This document shows, piece after piece, positions 7,704 through 14,377 of a DNA stretch of 21,673 nt (positions are counted from its first letter, which is position 1; every line of letters begins with the position of its first letter). The stretch is from an uncultured Atopobium sp. GTDB lineage: Bacteria > Actinomycetota > Coriobacteriia > Coriobacteriales > Atopobiaceae. The DNA is taken from positions 1-21,673 of the forward strand of contig CAKAPZ010000004.1 in NCBI GenBank assembly GCA_916720015.1, read 5' to 3'. Below the pieces are notes generated by a model that made no database searches, was not told the origin of the DNA, and saw only the letters and a list, made by a program, of their open reading frames with translations. A program made the translations under genes and the position numbers.

Positions 7704-7892
7704 TTTTTACTGCACCGCAAGCCTATAGGGATATAAATTTGCAGGTTTATAGAGTAATCCTGTAGATATATGAATCTATGTGCCCGGTTTCGGATCGTCC
7801 GGTTTCAAGTCCCACACATAACAGAACGCTTTCAGTTTGCGTCATACACCAACCAGTTAGTCACTTATTTCCACTAATCATCGGAGGTGCAC
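7704..7892 (+). promoter_or_regulatory. Structured 5' leader of mgtA
   Basis: The stretch between the small ORF and mgtA holds several pairing possibilities: CTATA with TATAG, CAGG with CCTG, and TATGTG (from 7777) with CACATA near 7814-7819, enclosing a CGGA/TCCG hairpin and two direct copies of CCGGTTTC. No U-tract terminator stands out. It does not match the M-box (ykoK) consensus words that I can recall. Regulation by Mg2+ is expected from the gene but not demonstrated by this sequence. Confidence 0.4.
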
Positions 7893-10838
7893 ATGGCAAT
7901 CATGAAGCACACAACCCAAACAAAGACAGCTCAAACAAAGACAACTCAGACCACTTCGGGAGAGCTTGGACAGTCATTGACCTTTGCCGCAACTCATTCG
8001 GTAAAGAGCGTCTGTAGAAAGTTTCATACCACCCCAGACGGACTTGCTATTGACATTGCGCAGGCAAAATACGACCTCGACGGCCCAAACGTTATCACCA
8101 GCGCCGCTGAGGAGCCCTTTATCATTCGCCTGCTCAAAAGCTTTGCAAGCCCCTTTACCTTCATTTTGATTGCCCTCGCAGGCATTTCTTACGTCACTAA
8201 CGTGGCCCTTGCCGCTGATGGCGAGAAGGACCCGTCAACCGTCGTCATCATCACCGCAATGGTGCTTATCTCCGGCATTATCGACTTTGTCCAGAGCTCC
8301 AAGGGAGCCTCGGCGGCGGCCGCGCTCTCCAAAATGGTAACCTCCACCACAAGAGTTATCCGTCGTCCCATCGACTTTGACGACACGGGCGTCGACCAGG
8401 GCACCGACCAGGTCGCTGACCAAGGCTTCAACCAGGGATCGGATGCCACTGTAAATGCCGCCAAGGACTTCGAGGATGAATACGCCGCAGATGAAGCTGC
8501 CGATGAAGCCGAAGACACCGCCGACGAGCCCGAAGCTCCAGAAGAGCCAAAACTTGCTTCCGCGCTGGGAGAAGAAATACCCTTTGAACAGGTAGTTATT
8601 GGCGACATCATCCGCCTTGCCTCGGGAGACATGATTCCTGCAGACTGCCGCGTTCTGGACGCCAAGGACCTCTTTGTCAACGAAACCGCGCTTACCGGAG
8701 AATCAGAGCCTGTCGAGAAAACCGCTGGTGTAGTCCACGCTCGCCGCCGCGCAGATGGAACGCGCTATCCGCTCTCGCTCTCTGAATGCACAAACCTGCT
8801 GTTCGCAGGCACTACGGTTCAGTCAGGAAGCGCAACGGTAGTGGTAGTTGCAACCGGCAACAAATCCTACGTGGGCACTATGTCTGAGCTGCTCCAGCAG
8901 CCTGCTGGCGAGACCAGCTTTGATGAGGGTCTCAAGTCCGTCTCCAAGGTGCTTGTCTCGTTCATGCTGATCATGTGCCCCATCGTGTTCTTTGCAAACG
9001 GATTCCTCAAGGGTGACTGGTTTGACGCGCTGCTCTTCAGCGTCTCTGTTGCCGTTGGCATCACCCCTCAGATGCTGCCTGTTATTGTGACCACTTGCCT
9101 TTCTCGCGGTGGAACGCAAATGGCTAAGCAGGACGTTATTGTTAAGAATCCGGCCGCAATCCAAAACCTGGGCGCAATGGACATCCTGTGCACCGACAAG
9201 ACCGGCACCATCACCGCAGACGAGGTTGTGCTTGAGCGCCATCTCAACATTCTGGGTGAAGAAGATCCTCGCGTGCTCCGTCACGCGTATCTGAACAGCT
9301 ACTTCCAGACCGGCCTTCGCAACCTTATTGACAACGCAATTATCAAGACTTCAAACGATGAGCTGCCCACTAACCTGCTGAGCATTGAGTACGAGAAAAT
9401 CGACGAGGTCCCGTTTGACTTTGAGCGTCGCCGCATGAGTGTTGTGGTCAGAAACACAAAAACTGACAAAACGCAGATGATCACTAAGGGCGCCGTCGAG
9501 GAAGTTCTCAACGCCTGCTCCTTTGTTGACCTGGACTCCGAGATTAAGCCGCTCACTCCCGCCCAGCGCAAGAGCGTTATGGACCGCGTCTACCAGCTCA
9601 ATCAGGAGGGTATGCGCGTGGTTGGCGTTGCTCAGAAGAGCGACCCTCGTGGCGTCGGCGAGTTTGGCGTAGATGATGAGCGCGACATGGTGCTTATTGG
9701 CTACCTGGCCTTCTTGGATCCGCCAAAAGAGAGCGCTCGCGAGGCAATTGCCAAGCTCAACCAGAGAGGTGTGCAGGTCAAGGTACTCACCGGTGACAAC
9801 GAGGGAGTCGCTGCCGCCGTCTGCAAGAAGGTGGGCATCCACGTTGACGAGCTCTTACTTGGAAGCGACGTAGAGAATCTCAACGAAGAGCAGCTCAAAG
9901 AGCGTGTCGAGAAGACCCAGCTTTTTGCAAAGCTTTCCCCTATGCAAAAGGCTCGCGTTGTCTCTGCGCTCAGGTCCAACAACCACGTGGTCGGCTTCAT
10001 GGGCGACGGCATTAACGACGCTGCCGCCATGCGCTCTTCCGACGTAGGAATCTCCGTCGATACCGCCGTTGACGTGGCAAAAGAGTCCGCAGACATCATC
10101 TTGCTGCAGAAAGATCTGCTGGTACTTGAACACGGTGTCGAAGAGGGTCGCAGAACCTACGGCAACACCATCAAGTACATCAAGGCAACCGCAAGCTCCA
10201 ACTTTGGTAACGTGCTGTCCGTTTTGGTGGCCAGCTTCTTCCTGCCGTTCTTGCCTATGAGCGCCCTCCAGCTGCTCCTTTTGGGATTGGCATATACCGT
10301 TACCTGCATCGCAATTCCATGGGACAACGTTGATGATTCGTTCCTTTCAAGCCCTCGCTCTTGGGATGCTCATTCGATTACAAACTTTATGCTTTGGATT
10401 GGACCAGTCAGTTCAATCTTTGATGTACTGACCTTTGCGCTTATGTTCTTTGTGGTCTCTCCCGCCCTTGCCGGAGGAACCTGGGCAGAACTTGTCGCAG
10501 CCGGAAATACCGCAGCTCAGGCACTCTTTATCCTGTCTTTCCAAACAGGTTGGTTTATCGAGTCCATGTGGACACAGACCTTTGTTCTCCACGCACTCAG
10601 AACCAACAAGATCCCCTTTGTTCAGAGCATGCCTTCAGCCTCGCTACTTGCTCTAACCACCGCAGGAATTGTTGTAGTCAGTGCTCTTCCGTATTTGCCA
10701 GTGTTTGCGCAGCCCTTGAGTCTTGTTGCGCTACCTTTATCATTCTTTGGATGGCTAACTGCACTCATGAGCGGGTATATGGTTCTTATCACCATAATCA
10801 AGAGCCTCTACGTCAAGCGATTTGGCTCACTGCTTTAA
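7893..10838 (+). CDS. mgtA: Magnesium-translocating P-type ATPase MgtA
   Basis: P3B-type ATPase driving Mg2+ uptake across the cytoplasmic membrane. ATG 7893 is chosen because GGAGG ends five bases upstream; a GTG at 7887 overlaps that site. Of 981 residues, visible landmarks are the N-terminal cytoplasmic tail, TM1-2 (about 85-135), TGES (about 268-271), TM3-4 with GITPQMLPVIV, the phosphorylation motif DKTGT (D435), the ATP-binding domain, the hinge GDGINDAAAMRSSDVG and about six C-terminal helices. Between TM2 and TGES there is an acidic, low-complexity insertion of about 60 residues, which accounts for much of the excess over the roughly 900-residue enterobacterial protein. In the TM4 motif Gln stands where enterobacterial MgtA has Glu. 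It is followed after 22 bp by a nitroreductase gene, probably in one transcript. Confidence 0.95.
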   Translation: MAIMKHTTQTKTAQTKTTQTTSGELGQSLTFAATHSVKSVCRKFHTTPDGLAIDIAQAKYDLDGPNVITSAAEEPFIIRLLKSFASPFTFILIALAGISYVTNVALAADGEKDPSTVVIITAMVLISGIIDFVQSSKGASAAAALSKMVTSTTRVIRRPIDFDDTGVDQGTDQVADQGFNQGSDATVNAAKDFEDEYAADEAADEAEDTADEPEAPEEPKLASALGEEIPFEQVVIGDIIRLASGDMIPADCRVLDAKDLFVNETALTGESEPVEKTAGVVHARRRADGTRYPLSLSECTNLLFAGTTVQSGSATVVVVATGNKSYVGTMSELLQQPAGETSFDEGLKSVSKVLVSFMLIMCPIVFFANGFLKGDWFDALLFSVSVAVGITPQMLPVIVTTCLSRGGTQMAKQDVIVKNPAAIQNLGAMDILCTDKTGTITADEVVLERHLNILGEEDPRVLRHAYLNSYFQTGLRNLIDNAIIKTSNDELPTNLLSIEYEKIDEVPFDFERRRMSVVVRNTKTDKTQMITKGAVEEVLNACSFVDLDSEIKPLTPAQRKSVMDRVYQLNQEGMRVVGVAQKSDPRGVGEFGVDDERDMVLIGYLAFLDPPKESAREAIAKLNQRGVQVKVLTGDNEGVAAAVCKKVGIHVDELLLGSDVENLNEEQLKERVEKTQLFAKLSPMQKARVVSALRSNNHVVGFMGDGINDAAAMRSSDVGISVDTAVDVAKESADIILLQKDLLVLEHGVEEGRRTYGNTIKYIKATASSNFGNVLSVLVASFFLPFLPMSALQLLLLGLAYTVTCIAIPWDNVDDSFLSSPRSWDAHSITNFMLWIGPVSSIFDVLTFALMFFVVSPALAGGTWAELVAAGNTAAQALFILSFQTGWFIESMWTQTFVLHALRTNKIPFVQSMPSASLLALTTAGIVVVSALPYLPVFAQPLSLVALPLSFFGWLTALMSGYMVLITIIKSLYVKRFGSLL

Positions 10839-10860
10839 CCTTGCTCTAGGAAGGACCACG

Positions 10861-11631
10861 ATGGACGTAAAAGAAGCTATGGACCAGCGTATTTCACTGC
10901 GCGCCTACGACCAAAAGCCTATCGAGCAAGAGAAACTTTCTCAGCTCCAGGAAGCCATTGACGTCGCAAATGCCCAGATGGCAGAGGCAGCGCCTGATCA
11001 CCCCGCAATCCTTACCATCGAGGGCCCTCACCTTGAGGATGGCACTTCCGTTCACATGAAGAACAGGTCTATTGTCGGTCCCATTTACCACTACGTAGCA
11101 GGTTATTGTGAAGACGCAATTGCCCGTGAACTCATCGGCTACTATGGCGAGAAGATTGTTCTTCTCGCCACCCAGCTGGGCATTGGTTCATGCTGGATTG
11201 CCGAGACCATGGACTGGAAGACCCTGGCTCGCGACGAGTACAACGGTCTTAAGCTGGGCATTATTATTTCTATCGGATACGCTCCGGAGAAGATTCCGCT
11301 TAAGCAGGAGGGTATTCGCACCGCGATTCGCCTGCGTACTAAGAAGCCTGCGCAGATCATGACGGCAAACGGCGCTCCAACTGAGCCAGAGCAGATGCCC
11401 GAGTGGTTTAACCGCGGCATTGATGCGGTTTTGGCATGTCCAACCGCCATCAACAAGCTGCCAGTTGTATTTGACCTGACAGATGGAGTGGTAAGCGCAT
11501 CTATGCCTAACCAGCGCCACCTCATCCAAGACTATGACCTGGGTATTTCCAAGCTGCATTTTGAGCTTGCTGCCGACCTTAAGGGTACGTGGGAGCTTGG
11601 ACAGCCTGGTCGCTTTATTGTTTCTGAGTAG
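10861..11631 (+). CDS. Nitroreductase family protein (TM1586-type)
   Basis: Predicted FMN-dependent NAD(P)H oxidoreductase of 256 residues. The N-terminus MDVKEAMDQRISLRAYD carries the typical nitroreductase R-S/T-x-R-x-Y/F pattern for FMN phosphate contact. A central stretch YYGEKIVLLATQLGIGSCWI resembles the TM1586-like nitroreductase family. The C-terminal half looks like the duplicated half-domain of that family, giving a pseudodimeric protein. AGGAAGGA lies about five bases before the ATG, and the gene starts 22 bp after mgtA. The substrate is unknown. A perfect 10-bp inverted repeat built from two copies of the TGGCGAGAAG word lies inside the coding sequence (11145-11170). Confidence 0.82.
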   Translation: MDVKEAMDQRISLRAYDQKPIEQEKLSQLQEAIDVANAQMAEAAPDHPAILTIEGPHLEDGTSVHMKNRSIVGPIYHYVAGYCEDAIARELIGYYGEKIVLLATQLGIGSCWIAETMDWKTLARDEYNGLKLGIIISIGYAPEKIPLKQEGIRTAIRLRTKKPAQIMTANGAPTEPEQMPEWFNRGIDAVLACPTAINKLPVVFDLTDGVVSASMPNQRHLIQDYDLGISKLHFELAADLKGTWELGQPGRFIVSE

Positions 11632-11755
11632 CGCTTCCGCGCGTAGCGCCTCCCAGCTCACAAACGTCATGTTCCCGAGCGGCGCATTCCTGGACGACAC
11701 TCTCAGCTCAGCGCAACCAGCTCGGCGCCACACCACTAACAAGAAAGGATCTCAC

Positions 11756-12463
11756 ATGGCCTGTTCCGCACAGCACGTTGCAAACAAAGTTCTCTCGTCC
11801 TACCAGTGGAGACTTGCAACCAAGAAGTTCGACCCAACCAAAAACGTCTCTGACGAGGACCTTGAGGTGATCCTTGAAGCTGGTCGTCTGGCACCAAGTT
11901 CCTACGGTTTGGAGCCTTGGCGCTTCCTGGTTGTTAATCTGCGAGAGGATCAGGCTTCTGAACAGTCACTTCGCCTTAAAGAGAAACTTTATGAGCCTTC
12001 TTATGGTGCACGTGCATCCCTTGATGGCGCTCATTACCTGGTTATTCTCCTTGCTCGCAAGAACGTCAACGCGGAGTCTGCTTACGTCAAGCACATGATG
12101 CACGACATCAAGCAGCTTCCTGCAGACTTTGAGCCAACCTACGCTGCCGCTTTTAAGAACTTCCAGGAGAACATGTTTGACCTGGTAGGAAACGAGCGCG
12201 CAACCTTTGACTGGGCTTGCAAGCAGACTTACATTGCACTTTCAAACATGCTTACTATGGCCGCTATGATTGGTGTCGACAGCTGCCCAATCGAGGGCTT
12301 TAACCGTGAGGCTGTCGATAAAATCCTTGAGGAAGAGGGTCTTCTTGACGGCGGCCAGTACAACGATTTTGGCGTTTCCTGCATGCTTAGTCTGGGCTAT
12401 CGCGATATGGATCCTGTCCAGAAACGTCGTCAACCTGCTGAGGATGTCATTATCAAGCTGTAA
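11756..12463 (+). CDS. NAD(P)H nitroreductase, NfsB-like
   Basis: FMN oxidoreductase of 235 residues acting on nitro compounds or quinones in vitro in this family. ATG 11756 follows AAAGGA at a distance of six bases; longer in-frame extensions upstream lack a good ribosome-binding site. Family features are RLATKKFDPTKNVSDEDL at the start, the FMN-contacting LAPSSYGLEPWRFLVV (about 45-60), and DSCPIEGFNREAVDKIL near the C-terminus, which is typical of NfsB/YfkO-type enzymes. The gap from the preceding nitroreductase is 124 bp with no terminator, so it is probably the third gene of the mgtA transcript. A strong terminator follows. Confidence 0.9.
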   Translation: MACSAQHVANKVLSSYQWRLATKKFDPTKNVSDEDLEVILEAGRLAPSSYGLEPWRFLVVNLREDQASEQSLRLKEKLYEPSYGARASLDGAHYLVILLARKNVNAESAYVKHMMHDIKQLPADFEPTYAAAFKNFQENMFDLVGNERATFDWACKQTYIALSNMLTMAAMIGVDSCPIEGFNREAVDKILEEEGLLDGGQYNDFGVSCMLSLGYRDMDPVQKRRQPAEDVIIKL

Positions 12464-12490
12464 AGGCTGTAAGTGTCATTACCTTTTAAG

Positions 12491-12536
12491 CTGCCTCCTA
12501 TTTCCCGACACCGAGGAAATGGGAGGCAGTTTGTTT
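12491..12536 (+). terminator. Intrinsic terminator of the mgtA-nitroreductase transcript
   Basis: A 15-bp stem (CTGCCTCCTATTTCC at 12491-12505 with GGAAATGGGAGGCAG at 12515-12529, one G-T pair) has a 9-nt loop and is followed by TTTGTTT. It begins 27 bp after the NfsB-like stop codon. Confidence 0.92.
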
Positions 12537-12680
12537 AGCAGGAAATTCTTTACTGAACAGGAAATTTATCGCTCACAAAGAGTTCAGGCACATAGTCCAT
12601 CGCACTCCATCTTGGCGCCAACTGGCCTTTTTTGGTGCGAAATGACTTTCTCTGATCCAAAAATGGCCCATTTCAGTGCG

Positions 12681-12868
12681 AAGTGGTAAAAAATGCGTTT
12701 AGTTGGGGTATGCAGGATTGACAAACTTCTATGCAAGCATTTTACCAGCACTTTTAATTGGACGAATTTTTCATGTGCATTCACATTATTTCTGAACTGC
12801 TTAAACGTAAATGCCAAAATGACAAAACTAAAAAATTTTCCCCAACTAAACGGGTTTTTTACCCAAAA
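12681..12868 (+). repeat. 188-bp MITE-like element, copy 2
   Basis: Same length as, and opposite orientation to, the element at 3133-3320. The left end AAGTGGTAAAAAATGCGTTT (then AGTTGG) is identical over 26 bp to the reverse complement of copy 1's right end. The right end CCAACTAAACGGGTTTTTTA (then CCCAAAA) differs from the other copy by one base over 27. The interior is alignable but diverged by substitutions and small indels. No coding capacity. Confidence 0.75.
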
Positions 12869-12910
12869 CAGCGCCCTCTAAATGACATATCAATTTCTTG
12901 ATTAGTTTTT

Positions 12911-12936
12911 GTGCATATTAGACAGTCTTTATGCAC
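12911..12936. repeat. Near-perfect 26-bp palindrome
   Basis: GTGCATA (12911-12917) pairs with TATGCAC (12930-12936), with AGAC/GTCT nested at the centre. No T-tract follows on either strand, so it looks more like a binding site or cruciform than a terminator. Confidence 0.55.
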
Positions 12937-13084
12937 GCCGAGGTGTCCTCGAGTACCTCTGCGCCCTGTGCGCCTCGTGCGCTCCGTTCGACCAACGCGC
13001 TCCGGCACGCCATACTTGCCGCCGCATAACCACGGCGCATATAGCGCGCTCGCGCGAACAGCTCAGCCAGCAGAAAACAGCTAA

Positions 13085-14140
13085 TTACCTGCGGATAAAC
13101 CTAAAGCCGCGGCCAGAGTGGATGTACGGCAAGAACGCTCGATCTTCCTCGCAAATACTTCCTGCAACGTTGTCGCGATCATCAAGCTCCAAAAGGCCTC
13201 GAGCAATCGAAAGCTCCCCTGCATAGCGACCGTATGCTTTACTGCTCACCAAGATGGCGCCAGTAGCAACAGTCTCCCAGGTAGAAGGTTTCGCGTCGTA
13301 CACCGGAGCATCTTTCCAGAGTCTGGACTCCTGCGAGCGGATAATATACGAGCTGGAATCAGGTCGGTCAGTCTGCAAGCGATCATACAGATACTCAAAA
13401 TCAGGCTTGAGCTCTGTCTTGAGCTCAATGCAGTTTTGCTCAAGCTGACCAATGCGCTTCCAGGTAGCCTCGGTAACGTCTGGGTCGCCAATAAGTACCA
13501 CGTCAGAGTCTGCATCGTAAAGAGAAAGCATTGCCTGGACGAGGGCATCACCAGAAAGCCCACGATGTTCCTCGACAGTTGGCAATCCCTCGTAGAGAGG
13601 ACCACGGAAAACCTCGCCAGGAACAAACGAGAAAATCTGGAATCCAAGCGCCGAAAGGTGTGCATTAATCTGCGTGACACGATCAAGCGAAAGGCCCGTG
13701 TAGCTCTTGGGATAGTAATTGTGGCAGGCGGCAAAGCGAGTGAAGTCGGCACCAGCTGCTCGCCACGCAGAAATGTCATCCTTAGTGATAGTCGAAGCGT
13801 TAAAGACCACGTGGAACTTACGAGAAAGCTCAACTGTCTCTGCTGCGTCAAATCCAAAGTCAAGGCGCACGTACGTAATGCCAAGTTCTGCAAGCTCGTC
13901 AAACTTTTGAACGCCAAGTTTGGAAAGAGTAGCAGGAGAAACATCGGCAATGAGGTTAATCTCAGCCTTTTTACAGAGCTCTAAAAGTCGTCGAGCCTCA
14001 GTACGATAATCAATCCCCTCTTCCTCGGGAATCTGTAGAGAGGTGAATGCATAGTGGCATCCGGCTGCCTGCGCTTTTGCTACAACCTCAGCATTAGCTT
14101 CATATCCACTGGCAAAATACAGTGAAATTCCGGTGCGCAT
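13085..14140 (-). CDS. mupG: 6-phospho-N-acetylmuramidase MupG (DUF871 family)
   Basis: In Staphylococcus aureus this family hydrolyses MurNAc6P-GlcNAc, imported by MurP, into MurNAc6P and GlcNAc. The 351-residue product has the DUF871/MupG shape. It has a TIM barrel with GISLYFASG at the N-terminus, TSLQIPEEEG (about 33-42), a long middle with YVRLDFGFD and FAACHNYYPKSYTGLS, and a smaller C-terminal beta domain (from about residue 240). GGAGGATTT precedes the ATG. It is the last of four same-direction mur genes, but a terminator after murP and a 237-bp gap suggest its own promoter as well. A cre-like site lies 18-31 bp upstream of the start. Family recognition and neighbours agree, so confidence is high. 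Confidence 0.9.
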   Translation of the reverse strand: MRTGISLYFASGYEANAEVVAKAQAAGCHYAFTSLQIPEEEGIDYRTEARRLLELCKKAEINLIADVSPATLSKLGVQKFDELAELGITYVRLDFGFDAAETVELSRKFHVVFNASTITKDDISAWRAAGADFTRFAACHNYYPKSYTGLSLDRVTQINAHLSALGFQIFSFVPGEVFRGPLYEGLPTVEEHRGLSGDALVQAMLSLYDADSDVVLIGDPDVTEATWKRIGQLEQNCIELKTELKPDFEYLYDRLQTDRPDSSSYIIRSQESRLWKDAPVYDAKPSTWETVATGAILVSSKAYGRYAGELSIARGLLELDDRDNVAGSICEEDRAFLPYIHSGRGFRFIRR

Positions 14141-14157
14141 AAATCCTCCAAGTAAAT

Positions 14158-14171
14158 TGCAAACGCTTCTA
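14158..14171 (-). promoter_or_regulatory. cre-like site upstream of mupG
   Basis: TGCAAACGCTTCTA matches 12 of 14 positions of the CcpA/cre consensus TGWAARCGYTWNCW. It lies just upstream of the mupG ribosome-binding site, a position that would suit repression. Whether this organism has CcpA is not known from the window. Confidence 0.3.
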
Positions 14172-14175
14172 GAAG

Positions 14176-14316
14176 ACGGGTTTCTCGCCAGTTGGTCAGC
14201 CAGTCAAGATGCCGGGCGAGAAGACCGATAGGCACCAGACAAGATGCCGGCGAGAAGACCGACGGGCAGCCGGTCGGGCGCCAGTCGAGTGCCAGGCGAG
14301 GTGCCAGGCGAGAAGA
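14176..14316. repeat. GGCGAGAA mini-array between murP and mupG
   Basis: Four exact copies of the octamer: one inverted (14182-14189) and three direct (14215, 14249, 14307). Two adjacent units sharing CAAGATGCC, an octamer, then GACCGA, are 34 bp apart. The inverted copy and the first direct copy can pair over about 11-12 bp (GGGTTTCTCGCC with GGCGAGAAGACC). No gene is present in this gap. Confidence 0.6.
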
Positions 14317-14353
14317 AAAAATCCCTCTTCCTAGGATACCTAAGAAGAGGGAT
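14316..14353 (-). terminator. Intrinsic terminator downstream of murP
   Basis: A perfect 10-bp stem (ATCCCTCTTC at 14321-14330 with GAAGAGGGAT at 14344-14353) contains a nested TAGG/CCTA stem. On the minus strand it is followed by a six-T tract (14321-14316). It is 24 bp beyond the murP stop. Confidence 0.92.
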
Positions 14354-14377
14354 AAACGTTTCTAAAACGTGTGGTTT

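Larger units (their letters stand above)
12464..13084. other. Noncoding gap with terminator, 188-bp repeat and GC-rich tract
   Basis: Convergent gap between the NfsB-like gene and mupG. It holds a strong terminator (12491-12536), the second 188-bp element (12681-12868), a 26-bp near-palindrome (12911-12936) and a GC-rich, locally repetitive tract (12937-13065, with several TGCGCC/GCGC words). I find no credible protein gene. Between 12540 and 12680 the words GTGCGAA and GAAATG/CATTTC recur as short inverted and direct repeats. Confidence 0.6.

Noticed and set aside
7779..7825. tRNA 3'-end-like sequence (GGTTTCAAGTCCCAC)
   Set aside because: It resembles a T-arm only superficially; no acceptor stem, anticodon arm or D-arm can be drawn around it.
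7501..7892. M-box (ykoK) magnesium riboswitch in the mgtA leader
   Set aside because: The conserved M-box words I can recall are not visible; a covariance-model search would settle it.
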